Shown: positions 1 to 8,370, numbered from the stretch's first letter. The stretch: DNA of 64,000 nt from Kocuria rhizophila DC2201 (GCF_000010285.1 NC_010617.1:2542001-2606000), one strand, 5' to 3'. Made by a program: numbers and translations. The notes: a model not told the origin generated them from the letters alone.

Positions 1-975
1 GGTCTCCCGGCAGGCCGCCGCGCCCGTGCCCGCCCACAGGTTCAGCCCCTCGGGGTCCGCGGACGACGCCGCCCGCAGCGGTGCGGTCATGTAGTGCACC
101 TGGGGGTAGCCGGTCACCTCGTGCGCCGCCATCCGGTCCGTGAAGCCGTTGCGCAGCGCTCGGGCCGCCCGCCCGGAGAACGCGCGGGTCACCACGGTCT
201 CCGTGTGGGTGCCGTCCAGCAGGGCCTCCCGGTGAGCGGGCTTGGTGCCGGCCTCCACCGCGGTGAGGAACAGCGTGCCCACCTGCACGGCCGCAGCACC
301 CCGCGCGAGGAGGGCAGCGGCGTCGTCCCGGCCCGCGATCCCGCCCGCGGCGACGAGGGGAAGGTCGGTCAGCTCCCGTGCGGCGCCGAGGAGAGCGGCC
401 ATGGTGATCTCCTCCGGCTGCCCTGCCTGCCCGTGGGTTGCGCGGTGCCCTCCCGCCTCGACGCCCTGCACCACGATCGCGTCCGGGCGCAGCCGGGCCG
501 CGGCCGTCACCTCCTCCGGGGAGGTCGCGTTGAGCACGACGGCGCTGCCCGCGTTCCGCAACCGGGCGACGTCGTCCGCGGTGGGCAGGCCGAACGTGAA
601 CGAGACGAGCGGGACGGGGTGGACCGTGAGGTGGTCGAGTTTCGCGGGGTACTCGTCGTCCACGTACGCGCCCGGCTCCGGGGCGGGCACGCCCAGCTCG
701 GCGGCCACCGGCGCCAGGGCGCGGGCGTAGGCGGCGAGCGCCGCGGGGTCCGACGGGTCCCGCTCGGGGACGAACAGGTTCACGCCGAAGCGGTCCGTGT
801 GCGCCGCGACGTCGCGGACCTCCTCCGCCATCGCCTCGGTGCTCTTGTACCCGGCGGCAAGCATGCCCAGCCCACCGGCGCGCGCGACGGCCACGGCGAG
901 CGCGGGCGTGGACGGCCCGCCCGCCATGGGCGCCTGCACCACGGGCACGGGCAGGGTGGTCAGGGGGTTGGTCAT
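1..975 (-). CDS. Nitronate monooxygenase (2-nitropropane dioxygenase family), 3' end cut by window edge
   Basis: Flavin-dependent enzyme that oxidises nitronates to carbonyl compounds and nitrite. The 325 visible residues begin MTNPLTTLPVPVVQAPMAGG, the typical N-terminal FMN-site strand of the family (P-hydrophobic-QAPMAGG). They continue with QGVEAGGHR, the segment carrying the catalytic His, and with VAAGGIAGRDDAAALLARGA and AVQVGTLFL for phosphate binding. ATG at 975 is preceded by AAGGAG at good spacing, which fixes the start. Only the C-terminus is missing at the window edge. It is divergent from the Nudix gene, with 23 bases between the starts. The class is clear; the substrate is not. 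Confidence 0.9.
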   Translation of the reverse strand, partial: MTNPLTTLPVPVVQAPMAGGPSTPALAVAVARAGGLGMLAAGYKSTEAMAEEVRDVAAHTDRFGVNLFVPERDPSDPAALAAYARALAPVAAELGVPAPEPGAYVDDEYPAKLDHLTVHPVPLVSFTFGLPTADDVARLRNAGSAVVLNATSPEEVTAAARLRPDAIVVQGVEAGGHRATHGQAGQPEEITMAALLGAARELTDLPLVAAGGIAGRDDAAALLARGAAAVQVGTLFLTAVEAGTKPAHREALLDGTHTETVVTRAFSGRAARALRNGFTDRMAAHEVTGYPQVHYMTAPLRAASSADPEGLNLWAGTGAAACRET

Positions 976-984
976 GGTGTCTCC

Positions 985-998
985 TTACACTGGCAGGC
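985..998 (+). promoter_or_regulatory. -10 element for a leaderless Nudix transcript
   Basis: TACACT at 986-991 lies seven bases before GTG 999, and no ribosome-binding site precedes that GTG. This spacing puts the transcript start on the start codon itself, so the Nudix mRNA is probably leaderless, as is common in actinobacteria. No convincing -35 is visible, because the upstream bases are the ribosome-binding site and first codons of the divergent gene. Confidence 0.45.
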
Positions 999-1484
999 GT
1001 GTCCGCATCCCATGATCCCCGCCAGGCCCCCGTTCCGTCCTCCTCCCCCTCCGGGAACGACGACGCCGCCCGCCCCGTCATCAAGGTCACCGGCGTGGTC
1101 CTGCGCCGCGCCTCGGACGGCTGCGTGCTGACCGTGCGCAAGCGCGGAACCAGCATGTTCATGTTCCCCGGCGGGAAACCGGAGGCGGGCGAGACCCCCG
1201 AGGAGACCGGGATCCGCGAGGTGCGCGAGGAACTGGGGATCGAGCTGTCCGCCGCGGAGCTGGAACCGGTGGGCGAGTGGCACAGCGACGCCGCCAACGA
1301 ACCCGGTCACGGGCTGCACAGCCACGTGTTCATCAGCACCGTGGCGCTGACACAGACCCCGGTGCCGGCCGCGGAGATCGAGGAGCTGCGGTGGCAGCCC
1401 TTGGATGACATGGAGGACGTCGAGGACCTCGCCCCGCTGGCGCGCTGGTACGCGCTGCCGACGGTGCGGGGGACGCAGAGCTAG
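999..1484 (+). CDS. Nudix hydrolase (MutT-like)
   Basis: Hydrolyses nucleoside diphosphates linked to another moiety; the substrate cannot be read from sequence. The Nudix box spans about residues 54-77: GGKPEAGETPEETG followed by REVREELG, with the REXXEE metal ligands intact. Length (161 aa) is normal. The N-terminal 25 residues are low-complexity and contain GNDDAARP, which is encoded by a copy of the dispersed ACGACGCCGC repeat (1060-1069). The true globular start is therefore about residue 27 (VIKVTGVVLRR). The stop overlaps the stop of the convergent membrane-protein gene. Confidence 0.88.
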   Translation: MSASHDPRQAPVPSSSPSGNDDAARPVIKVTGVVLRRASDGCVLTVRKRGTSMFMFPGGKPEAGETPEETGIREVREELGIELSAAELEPVGEWHSDAANEPGHGLHSHVFISTVALTQTPVPAAEIEELRWQPLDDMEDVEDLAPLARWYALPTVRGTQS

Positions 1485-1864
1485 CTGATCCCCGGGGTGG
1501 CCCGGGTCTCGTGCGGACGCGAGATCTGGTCCGAGTTCTCCAGCATCCGCACGCGAGCCTTGCGGTTCACGATCTGAATGGCCGTGCCGACCGTGGCAAA
1601 CACGGCGGTGTATGCCACGTAATACCACCCGAACTGGCGGTCCGGAACGATCAGGGTGAGGAGTGCCGCGAACCCCAGGAAGACGAAGAAGTAGAGCAGC
1701 CACGTCATAACCGTCCGCCACGCTGTGTGGGGATAGTACGGATCCGCCCTCAGGATCTCCTGCCGCCGGGGTTGGGACTCGCCCGAGTCGCCCACTGGTG
1801 CGCCTTTCGCAGACCTCCGTCCGCCATGGCGTGCCTCGAAGGCGTTCGGTTCGCTCGTGGACAT
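1481..1864 (-). CDS. Small two-helix membrane protein, unknown function
   Basis: 127 aa. About 48 polar residues are followed by two hydrophobic helices, around residues 52-74 (MTWLLYFFVFLGFAALLTLI) and 80-99 (WYYVAYTAVFATVGTAIQIV), and a basic tail. I recognise no family. Start ATG 1864 has only a weak G-rich upstream sequence. The same frame stays open much further upstream, but that stretch is a shadow of the MFS gene and the spacer. The last bases overlap the Nudix stop, so the two genes converge tail to tail. Confidence 0.6.
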   Translation of the reverse strand: MSTSEPNAFEARHGGRRSAKGAPVGDSGESQPRRQEILRADPYYPHTAWRTVMTWLLYFFVFLGFAALLTLIVPDRQFGWYYVAYTAVFATVGTAIQIVNRKARVRMLENSDQISRPHETRATPGIS

Positions 1865-2002
1865 CGCTGCCGCACCCGCTCGGGTCGTTCCACCGGGAAT
1901 CTCCCGGCCTTCCACCGTCTCAGACAGCACAGGCCCGGACAATGACCCTTCGGCCACTCTCCCCCGCCGTGCGACCGGGGTGAGACGACGCATGGGGCCG
2001 GC

Positions 2003-2017
2003 CGTGCGGCGTCGTCG
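2003..2017 (-). repeat. Intergenic copy of the ACGACGCCGC dispersed repeat
   Basis: GCGGCGTCGT at 2006-2015 (reverse orientation) lies in the 197-base spacer downstream of the MFS transporter. Nothing else in the spacer is interpretable. Confidence 0.6.
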
Positions 2018-2061
2018 GCTGGACGGCGCCAGCGGCTTCGGAAGCGGCGCGCGAGAGTCGA

Positions 2062-3729
2062 TCAGGCCGCGGGCGTATCGTCCCGCCGCGCCGCCCGGCG
2101 CACCTGCAGCGCGCCCAGGAAGCCGAGCAGGATGAACCCGGTGGCGATCACGAGAGCCCACTGGGTGGCGTGCGTGAAGCCGGTGGAGAGGGCGTCGATC
2201 ACGTGCTGCGTCTCCGGCCCGAGGGGGTGCTGCTCCGCCTGCGCCTGCAGCTGCGGGATCATGCCGCCCGCGGACTGGCGGGTGGCCTCCGCGAGCTGGT
2301 CCGCCTGGGCGGCGTCGAGCCCGGTGGCGTCCAGTGCTGCGGGCAGGGTGAGGCTCATGGACACGGACAGCGCGGCGCCCGCGAACGCCGTGCCCAGCGC
2401 CGAGCCGACCTGGCGGACGGTGCTCTGCGTCGCGGAGGCCTGCCCCGACGACGCCACGGGCACGTCCCGCAGCACGGTGCCGGTCAGCTGCGCGGACGCG
2501 AGCCCCAGGCCCACGCCGTAGACCACGAGCGGCAGCGCCACGAGCCACGCGGCGGTGCCCGGGCCCATGACCAGGGCGAGCACCACCACGCCCACCACCT
2601 CGAGCCCCAGGCCGATCAGCACGGTCCCGGGCGCCCCGAACTTCGCGGCGAGGTGCCGGGCGGACGCGCCCGAGATGAACGCGCCGATGGCCATGGCCGC
2701 GAGCACCAGCCCGGACTGCATGATGTTCAGGCCCAGCACGTTGGTGAGGTACAGGGGGAGCACGAAGATGATCGCGAACTCGCCCACGGCCACCATGGCG
2801 GCGGCCAGGTTGCCCCACGAGAACGTGCGCACCTGGAAGAGACCGAGGTCCAGCAGTGCCGAGCGGCGCACCTTCGCGCGGTGGCGCTCCCACACCCCGA
2901 ACAGGGCGAGCGCCACGAGCCCCACCACGAGCGCGATCGCCACGATGGACACCGGCGCCGTGGCGGGCCACACCCACCCGAAGATCGAGAAGTCCGCCGT
3001 GGGGGTGAGCCAGCCGATGGCCGGGCCCTCGATGATCGCGAACACCAGCGCGCCGAACGCAATGGCGCTGAGCATGGCACCGTCCACGTCCGCACCGCGT
3101 TCGCGCACGTCGCTGCGGGTGTTGGTGATGCTGCTCCACCCCACCACCGCGATGATCGCCGCGAGCGGCAGGTTCACCAGGAAGATCCAGTGCCACGACG
3201 CCCAGTGGGTCAGCGCGCCGCCCACCAGCGGGCCGATCGCCGCCGCGCCGGACATCACCGCGCCCCACACGCCGAACGCCGGGCCGCGGTACTTCCCGCG
3301 GAACAGCGCGTTCACCGTGGACAGCGTGGACGGCATGATGAACGCCGCACCGAGCGCCTGCACCGCGCGGGACGCGATGAGCGCCCCCGCCGTGCCGGAC
3401 AGGGCCGCCAGCAGACTGCCCCCGGCGAAGACCACGAGCCCCACCATGAACATGGTCTTGCGTCCCCAGCGGTCCGCGAGCTTGCCCGTGGACAGCAGCA
3501 GCGCCGCGAGCAGCACCGCGTAGAGGCTGTTGACCCACTGCGCGTCCGTGAGGTTCAGCCCCAGGTCCTGGATGATCGCGGGCAGGGCGACCCCCACGAT
3601 CGTGCCGTCCAGCACGATCATCCCGAGCCCGGCGGCGAGCGCCCCGAGGGCCACCCAGTCCCTGCGGCTCGGGGCGTCCGCGGTGGCGACGCCGCTGGGG
3701 TGCGTGTCCGTCGCTGGTGTCGATGCCAT
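2062..3729 (-). CDS. MFS drug exporter, DHA2 (EmrB/QacA) family
   Basis: Predicted proton-coupled multidrug efflux pump of the inner membrane. 555 aa with about 14 hydrophobic segments, the 14-helix DHA2 layout. The loop 2-3 signature is GKLADRWGRKTMF. Motif D1-like LDGTIVGVALPAI lies in helix 1 (about residues 40-52) and PLVGGALTHWASWHWIFLVN marks the motif C/helix 5-6 region. The C-terminal region holds a periplasmic stretch (QAEQHPLGPETQHVIDALST) before the last helix. No regulator gene is adjacent, so the inducer is unknown. Confidence 0.9.
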   Translation of the reverse strand: MASTPATDTHPSGVATADAPSRRDWVALGALAAGLGMIVLDGTIVGVALPAIIQDLGLNLTDAQWVNSLYAVLLAALLLSTGKLADRWGRKTMFMVGLVVFAGGSLLAALSGTAGALIASRAVQALGAAFIMPSTLSTVNALFRGKYRGPAFGVWGAVMSGAAAIGPLVGGALTHWASWHWIFLVNLPLAAIIAVVGWSSITNTRSDVRERGADVDGAMLSAIAFGALVFAIIEGPAIGWLTPTADFSIFGWVWPATAPVSIVAIALVVGLVALALFGVWERHRAKVRRSALLDLGLFQVRTFSWGNLAAAMVAVGEFAIIFVLPLYLTNVLGLNIMQSGLVLAAMAIGAFISGASARHLAAKFGAPGTVLIGLGLEVVGVVVLALVMGPGTAAWLVALPLVVYGVGLGLASAQLTGTVLRDVPVASSGQASATQSTVRQVGSALGTAFAGAALSVSMSLTLPAALDATGLDAAQADQLAEATRQSAGGMIPQLQAQAEQHPLGPETQHVIDALSTGFTHATQWALVIATGFILLGFLGALQVRRAARRDDTPAA

Positions 3730-3897
3730 GCTCGCGCCTTCCGCAGAGGGTCCGTTCCCACCCTGGCCCCGGCCGGTGGCCGGCTGGGACGGGCGAGTGT
3801 TCTCGCGGGAAGACTATCCGCTCACCGTGTGAACGTGCAGGGACCGGTGGCGGACGTCGTGATCGTCGTGTGCCTACCGCTCACGGGAGGCGGGACG

Positions 3898-4791
3898 TCA
3901 GGTCCGGCGCATGACCGTGGCGGAGTCCACGGTGACGTCGCCGCACCCGGTCCCGGCGGCGTCGTCGTCCGTGAGGCCCGGGAGGGTGACGTCCCAGAAC
4001 GGCGTGGGCCCCGCGATCCCCAGCTCCTGGCGCGGCACGGCGTGGGTGTCCTGGGTGGGATCGTCCACGGGGGCGCGCAGCAGGGTGGCGGTGGCCCAGC
4101 CGTGGGTGAGGAGGTAGTGGTCGCTCTCGGGTTCCTCCGGACCGGTCTCCGCGCTGTAGGTCACCGCGATGTGCTTCTCGTCCCCGCGCCCGATCTGCGC
4201 CTGGACCGCGCCGAAGCTCGCGAGCCGGGCGGGCTTGAGCCCGCGCAGCCGATCCGGGGACACGTCCGGGACGTTGACGTTGAGAATCCACTCGTCGAAC
4301 GGGCGCTGCTCCCAGCGCTCCAGGGCGTAGCGGGTGACCAGCAGGGCCGTGTCCCAGTGCTGGGGGGCACCGGAGGTGATGGACACCGCGATCCCCGGAA
4401 TCCCGTGGGACGCGCCCGTGAGCACCGCACCCACGGTGCCCGAGTGCAGGGTGGCCTTGCCCGTGTTCGCCCCCAGGTTCACGCCGGAGAGGATCATGTC
4501 CGGGCGCTGCCCGAAGGCGCCGTAGGAGGCCAGGAACGCGATCAGCGCGGGGGCGGCCTTCACCCCCACGCATTCCACGTCCTCGGGCATCTCCGGCGGG
4601 CTGGCGGGGACCAGGGCGATCTTCCCGTCGACCTCCTCGCCGGACAGGGACGCGCTGGCACCCGAGTACTCCTCCGCCGGCGCCGCCACCTTCACGGTGT
4701 GCCCCCGCTCCAGCGCCGCCCTCGCCAGGACCGCCAGCCCCGGGGACGAGATGCCGTCGTCGTTGGTCACCAGGATGTGCATGTGCACCAT
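3898..4791 (-). CDS. surE: SurE 5'-nucleotidase (survival protein)
   Basis: Divalent-metal-dependent phosphatase acting on nucleoside 5'-monophosphates in the cytoplasm. The metal site TNDDG is at the N-terminus and the family motif ILSGVNLGANTG, followed by HSGTVGAVLTGA and GIPGIAVS, is complete. Start MVHMHILVTNDDG at 4791 is preferred; ATG 4782 (MHILV) is equally possible, and the longer frame to 4929 overlaps the kinase. The C-terminus reads TDDDAAGTGCG, where the DDDAA comes from a reverse copy of the dispersed repeat (3956-3965). It lies 31 bases after a PfkB-type kinase, probably in one transcript, which suggests nucleoside or sugar-phosphate salvage. Confidence 0.9.
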   Translation of the reverse strand: MVHMHILVTNDDGISSPGLAVLARAALERGHTVKVAAPAEEYSGASASLSGEEVDGKIALVPASPPEMPEDVECVGVKAAPALIAFLASYGAFGQRPDMILSGVNLGANTGKATLHSGTVGAVLTGASHGIPGIAVSITSGAPQHWDTALLVTRYALERWEQRPFDEWILNVNVPDVSPDRLRGLKPARLASFGAVQAQIGRGDEKHIAVTYSAETGPEEPESDHYLLTHGWATATLLRAPVDDPTQDTHAVPRQELGIAGPTPFWDVTLPGLTDDDAAGTGCGDVTVDSATVMRRT

Positions 4792-4822
4792 CGTGGCACG
4801 CGTCACGCACCCGGGCCAGGGC

Positions 4823-5785
4823 TCAGGAGATCCGGCGCACCGTGATCTGACGGGCGAACTTCTCGACGGTGGTGCGGTTGCCCGTGCCCAGTCCGCGCCG
4901 GGCCACGTTGAGCGCCCCGGCAGAGGCACCGAGCGCCACGGCGTCCACCAGGTCCAGCCCGCGCGCCAGCCCCACGGAGATCCCGGCGGTCATCGAGTCC
5001 CCGGCCCCGCGGTGGTCCAGCGGCGTGATGGACGGCGCGCAGACCTCCCGCACGGAGTCCTGCTCCACGAGCAGCGCCGGGTCCTTGGCGCGCGAGACGA
5101 CGACGGCGCCCGCGCCCCGCTCCACGAGCGCCCGCCCGGCATCCACGAGGGACTCGGGGGTGTCGTCCGAGCCGAGGTCCAGGTCCCGGACCTCCTCGTG
5201 GCTGATCTTGAGCACGTCCACGTGCGCGGCCACCGCGGCCAGGGCCGGGGCGCCGCTGAGGTCCGCGACCACGGTGGTCCCGGCGTCCCGGGTGTCCCGG
5301 ATGAGACGTCCGAAGAAGGAGGCCGGCACCACGTCCCCGGGCTCCGCGCCCGTGACCGTGAGGACGTCCGAGGCCAGGGCGTCCACGAACGCCGTGCCGT
5401 AGAGATCGTCCAGCTCGTGGCGGGAGAGCTCCGGCGGCGGCATGTGGGCCACGGTCTCCCGGTCCTCCCCGCGCAGGTCGTACACGTAGCCGCCGTTGCC
5501 GTACCCGTAGCGCACGGCGTTGACCTGCATGCCGAGCCCGTCCAGCATGGAACGGATCAGGGTGCCCAGCTCACCGCCGAACGGCCCGTTCACCGAGACG
5601 TCCGCACCCAGGGAACCGGCCATGCGGGCCACCCACAGCCCCTGCCCGCCCGGGTGCATGTGCACGTCCGACTCGTGGGCGCTGCGGTTGCGGTACGCGG
5701 CGGGCTCCGTGATCTCCGTGATCAGCAGCGGGGTGGGCACCAGGACGGAGAGGCGCGGTGCGGCGCCGGAACGGGTATCGGTCAC
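4823..5785 (-). CDS. PfkB-family carbohydrate/nucleoside kinase
   Basis: Ribokinase-fold ATP-dependent kinase, 320 aa. The C-terminal PfkB signature DHRGAGDSMTAGISVGL carries the catalytic Asp of GAGD and the anion hole. The N-terminal glycine pair is in HPGGQGLWVARMAGSLGA, the substrate-binding region. The phosphoryl acceptor is uncertain: HPGGQG resembles the sugar-kinase N-terminal motif, but pairing with surE would also suit a nucleoside kinase. It is the first gene of a two-gene unit with surE and divergent from the acetyltransferase, with a 61-base shared upstream region. Confidence 0.85.
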   Translation of the reverse strand: MTDTRSGAAPRLSVLVPTPLLITEITEPAAYRNRSAHESDVHMHPGGQGLWVARMAGSLGADVSVNGPFGGELGTLIRSMLDGLGMQVNAVRYGYGNGGYVYDLRGEDRETVAHMPPPELSRHELDDLYGTAFVDALASDVLTVTGAEPGDVVPASFFGRLIRDTRDAGTTVVADLSGAPALAAVAAHVDVLKISHEEVRDLDLGSDDTPESLVDAGRALVERGAGAVVVSRAKDPALLVEQDSVREVCAPSITPLDHRGAGDSMTAGISVGLARGLDLVDAVALGASAGALNVARRGLGTGNRTTVEKFARQITVRRIS

Positions 5786-5846
5786 GCACGAAAGCTACCG
5801 CACGCGGTCCCTGGTGAACAGCACACCGAGGTGCCACCATGGTGGG

Positions 5847-6326
5847 ATGAATTCCACCGCACCGGTCCGCATCGTGGAGGGCCAGGCCGCCAGCGAGCAC
5901 ACCCTGGCGGCCCTGGGCGCGTACTTCAGCGAGCTCGACCACCGCATCGACGGCGGGTTCGACCCCGAGCTCACCGAGGTGACCGGCCCCGAGGACGTCA
6001 CCCCACCCCACGGGGACTTCTTCCTGATGACCGACCTGATCACGGGCGAGGTGATCGCGTGCGGCGCGGTCCGCAGGATCGACGACGACCGCGTAGAGCT
6101 GCGCCGGATCTGGGTGGCGCCGGAGCACCGCGGCCGGGGCCACGCCCGCACCCTGGTCCGGGCGCTCGAGAACAAGGTGCGCTCCTTCGGCGCCAGCACC
6201 GCGGTGGTCTCCCTGAACCCCGAGATGACCGAGGGCATCGCAATGTTCCGCAACCGCGGCTACGAACCGGTGGAGTCCTTCCACCGGGACACCACCGCTT
6301 CGGTGTTCCTGGGGCGGGTGCTCTAG
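5847..6326 (+). CDS. GNAT-family N-acetyltransferase
   Basis: 159 aa. The acetyl-CoA site is RRIWVAPEHRGRGHARTLVRALE (R/Q-x-x-G-x-G/A as RGRGHA), preceded by the usual beta strand VIACGAVRRIDDDRVEL and followed by GIAMFRNRGYEPV, the last helix and strand of the fold. ATG 5847 (MNSTAPVRI) is chosen because homology-like structure begins directly after it; the in-frame extension upstream is antisense to the kinase. The acceptor substrate is unknown. Confidence 0.85.
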   Translation: MNSTAPVRIVEGQAASEHTLAALGAYFSELDHRIDGGFDPELTEVTGPEDVTPPHGDFFLMTDLITGEVIACGAVRRIDDDRVELRRIWVAPEHRGRGHARTLVRALENKVRSFGASTAVVSLNPEMTEGIAMFRNRGYEPVESFHRDTTASVFLGRVL

Positions 6327-6486
6327 GGCGGAGGTGGCCCGTGTGGCCGCTCAAGGGCGTGACGTCCGACCCGGGGGTGGCCATAGTGGGACTCGCGAGG
6401 AGCACTAGCGCCGAGAAGTAGGCCAGGCAGTCATCCGCACGGTTCGACGAGCCTGGCTCGCGCTTTTAACAGGCGCTTGTAACAGG

Positions 6487-7107
6487 TCAGGTCAGCTCCA
6501 CCACGTCAGCCACCAGCGGAGCGGCCAATCCAGTCCAGCGGCCACGCTTCTGGTAGCACCACGCCACGGCATCGGACACCCAGAGCAGTGTCTCTTCGTG
6601 CGCCCTGGGAAAGTCGTAGCGCGGTCGGTTCTCGGAGGACTGGAGCGCCTGCCCGATGATCTTCTTGTCGTGGGCATACGAAGACTCGTCCTTTTCCACC
6701 CACAAGTGGTCCGCGCCGCTGGCCGCAGCATCTCGCGCGAGGGCCCCCAGACACAGCGGCCTGGCTTCCTTGTCTCTGAGCCCTCGCGCCACGTACACGT
6801 TCACCACGGTGTCGAGGGCGGAGAACTCCTTCAGCAGCTTCTTGCGGCGGTCATCGCGTTCATCGGTGAAATGGATCCTCTTCTGACCAGACAGCGCCAA
6901 GGACCGAACAGCCTTTCGGGCGCGGTTCACGTCTCCGGCGGCAACCGTGCTTGCCACCACGTAGTAGCCGCCCACTTTGGACTCATCAACAAAGACGTGG
7001 GAGTAGAGCTCGTACCGGGCCCTTCGTGAAGCGTACTGCGGGGCGCGACACCGATGACTGCCGAGAAAACCCCTGGTTCGAGCTGAGGGGAGGCGGTCCC
7101 GATGCAC
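6487..7107 (-). CDS. Hypothetical protein, DUF3800-like
   Basis: 206 aa. After a poor-looking N-terminus it reads YSHVFVDESKVGGYYVVAST, resembling the V/I-DES opening of DUF3800 proteins (a putative RNase H-like nuclease fold often found in mobile DNA). Further acidic residues follow (VEKDESSYAHDKK; LWVSDAVAWCYQK). The GTG at 7107 is the earliest possible start, because an in-frame TGA lies just upstream. Codon use and base composition are less GC-biased than in the neighbours, and the 3' flank has AT-rich repeats (TAACAGGCGCTTGTAACAGG near 6466-6486), suggesting acquisition. The family link is tentative. Confidence 0.55.
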   Translation of the reverse strand: MHRDRLPSARTRGFLGSHRCRAPQYASRRARYELYSHVFVDESKVGGYYVVASTVAAGDVNRARKAVRSLALSGQKRIHFTDERDDRRKKLLKEFSALDTVVNVYVARGLRDKEARPLCLGALARDAAASGADHLWVEKDESSYAHDKKIIGQALQSSENRPRYDFPRAHEETLLWVSDAVAWCYQKRGRWTGLAAPLVADVVELT

Positions 7108-7136
7108 AGGAACCGGAGTTCACGCTTCGCGTCACC

Positions 7137-7556
7137 TCAGTCCCGCGCCTCCCGCGTCCTCTTGTCGTTCGCCTTCCCGATGGCCTCCACCAGCTCGTCC
7201 TTGGTCATGCCCGAACGGCCCTGGACGTCCAGCTCCTGGGCGATCTCGTAGAGGTGCTCCTTGGAGGCGTTCGCGTCCACGCCGCCGGCGGTGTCCTCCT
7301 TGTTGAGCCCACCCTTTTCCGCGCTGGCGTCCGACGGGCCGTTCTCCTCCTTGGGCTCCCAGTGGCCCCCCACCTTCTCGTGGGTGTGCTTCACCGCGGC
7401 CCACGCCGTGCGGGCCGCGCGGGACTCCTCCTGGTACTTCTCCTGTGCGGAGTCGTACGCCTGCGCGAACGTGTCCTGCGCCTTCTCGTCGGAGCGGCGC
7501 AGCGTGGACGGAATCTCGTCCTGCCGCGCGCGGCCGTTCTTCTTCGCCTTCGGCAC
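7137..7556 (-). CDS. chaB: ChaB-family protein with C-terminal Rho-N/SAP-like domain
   Basis: 139 aa. The first half (IPSTLRRSDEKAQDTFAQAY through AWAAVKHTHEKV) is the ChaB fold, in which a short helical domain follows a basic start. The second half (SKEHLYEIAQELDVQGRSGM then TKDELVEAI) is a Rho-termination-factor N-terminal-type helical motif predicted to bind nucleic acid. The two-domain arrangement is common in actinobacteria, where the role is unknown; the E. coli name comes from a calcium/proton antiporter locus. A linker of about 25 residues is rich in Gly, Asp and Ser. The start ATG has AAGGAGG-type sequence just upstream. Confidence 0.8.
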   Translation of the reverse strand: MPKAKKNGRARQDEIPSTLRRSDEKAQDTFAQAYDSAQEKYQEESRAARTAWAAVKHTHEKVGGHWEPKEENGPSDASAEKGGLNKEDTAGGVDANASKEHLYEIAQELDVQGRSGMTKDELVEAIGKANDKRTREARD

Positions 7557-7600
7557 GGTGTCCTCCTTCTTGTCGGGGATGTCTCCGGTGCTTCGATTCT

Positions 7601-7626
7601 AGGAACGACGACGCCGCCCGCCCCAC
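7601..7626 (+). repeat. Intergenic copy of the dispersed repeat
   Basis: AGGAACGACGACGCCGCCCG at 7601-7620 closely matches the copy in the Nudix gene (1054-1070, GGAACGACGACGCCGCC), both continuing into CGCCCC. It lies between chaB and the first HAIR element, where no protein is encoded. The match therefore shows nucleotide-level conservation. Confidence 0.65.
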
Positions 7627-7689
7627 CCTTTCGGGCCCGTCACCTCCCGTGACGGCCGGGCGAGGGTCCGTGGAAGCACCGCCGCTCGC

Positions 7690-7710
7690 CTTGAGCATAG
7701 TCCGCTCAAG
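7690..7710. promoter_or_regulatory. HAIR-type operator 1 (HspR binding site)
   Basis: Perfect inverted repeat CTTGAGC-N7-GCTCAAG (7690-7696 and 7704-7710). HspR repressors of actinobacteria recognise CTTGAGT-N7-ACTCAAG, so this is a one-base-per-arm variant. It sits upstream of the hsp20 promoter. Confidence 0.75.
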
Positions 7711-7726
7711 ATAGGTGCCCGAACCC

Positions 7727-7756
7727 TTGGCACTCTGCTGGACCGAGTGCTATATT
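7727..7756 (+). promoter_or_regulatory. hsp20 promoter
   Basis: TTGGCA (7727-7732), an 18-base spacer and TATATT (7751-7756) form a good housekeeping-type promoter, followed by a run of T. It lies between two HAIR operators, so repressor binding on both sides could block transcription. Confidence 0.7.
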
Positions 7757-7763
7757 TTTTGTA

Positions 7764-7784
7764 GTTGAGTCAGTGGGACTCAAG
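7764..7784. promoter_or_regulatory. HAIR-type operator 2 (HspR binding site)
   Basis: GTTGAGT-N7-ACTCAAG (7764-7770, 7778-7784) matches the consensus HAIR sequence except for its first base. It begins just after the predicted transcript start (about 7762), a classic repressor position. Confidence 0.85.
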
Positions 7785-7843
7785 AAACGTGACAGCGCCG
7801 GATCCGGACACCAGCGGCCGAGCGCTCCACGGAGGTCACGCAC

Positions 7844-8335
7844 ATGGAAGGAATGACTGTCATGGCTACTTTCGATCCGTTCACCGAGGTCCAGAACTTC
7901 GCCAACCAGGTCCTCTCCACCCGCAACGGCCTGGAGCAGATGCCCATGGACCTGTTCCGCCGGGGCTCCAACTACTACCTCGCCGCGGACCTCCCGGGCA
8001 TCGACCCCACCAGCGTGGACGTGGACGTGGACGGCCAGCTGCTGACCATTCGCGCGCAGCGCCGCCTGCCCTCTGCGGAGAAGGACACCAAGTGGATCGT
8101 GCGCGAGCGCCGCAACCACTCCTTCGTCCGCCAGCTGAACCTGGGCCAGGGCATCGACACGGAGAACATCACCGCCGCGTACGACAACGGCGTGCTCACC
8201 GTGACCATCCCCGTGTCCCCCAAGTCCCAGCCGCGCAAGATCCAGGTGGCCACGGGCCAGAACCAGGACAGCGTGGTGCTGGAGAACGGCCAGCAGGAGC
8301 AGAAGACCGAGTCCTCCGAGGACTCGGAGAGCTGA
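7844..8335 (+). CDS. Small heat-shock protein, Hsp20/alpha-crystallin family
   Basis: ATP-independent holdase chaperone. The alpha-crystallin domain spans about residues 40-130: YYLAADLPGIDPTSVDVDVD opens it and the closing strand motif is AAYDNGVLTVTIP (the family A-x-x-x-n-GVL). The tail (NGQQEQKTESSEDSES) is acidic and flexible. There are two possible starts. GGAGG at 7831-7835 serves ATG 7844, while GGAAGGA at 7846-7852 serves ATG 7862 (MATFDPF), the usual family N-terminus. Transcription should be repressed by HspR through the two flanking HAIR sites and released on heat shock. Confidence 0.92.
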   Translation: MEGMTVMATFDPFTEVQNFANQVLSTRNGLEQMPMDLFRRGSNYYLAADLPGIDPTSVDVDVDGQLLTIRAQRRLPSAEKDTKWIVRERRNHSFVRQLNLGQGIDTENITAAYDNGVLTVTIPVSPKSQPRKIQVATGQNQDSVVLENGQQEQKTESSEDSES

Positions 8336-8370
8336 GCGCCCCGGCATCACCCGGGATGCACTGAGTGAGC

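Noticed and set aside
4792-4929. Upstream-extended surE start at 4929
   Set aside because: The extension overlaps the kinase gene, is Arg/Pro/Ser-rich without homology-like structure, and the conserved fold starts at MHILVTNDDG.
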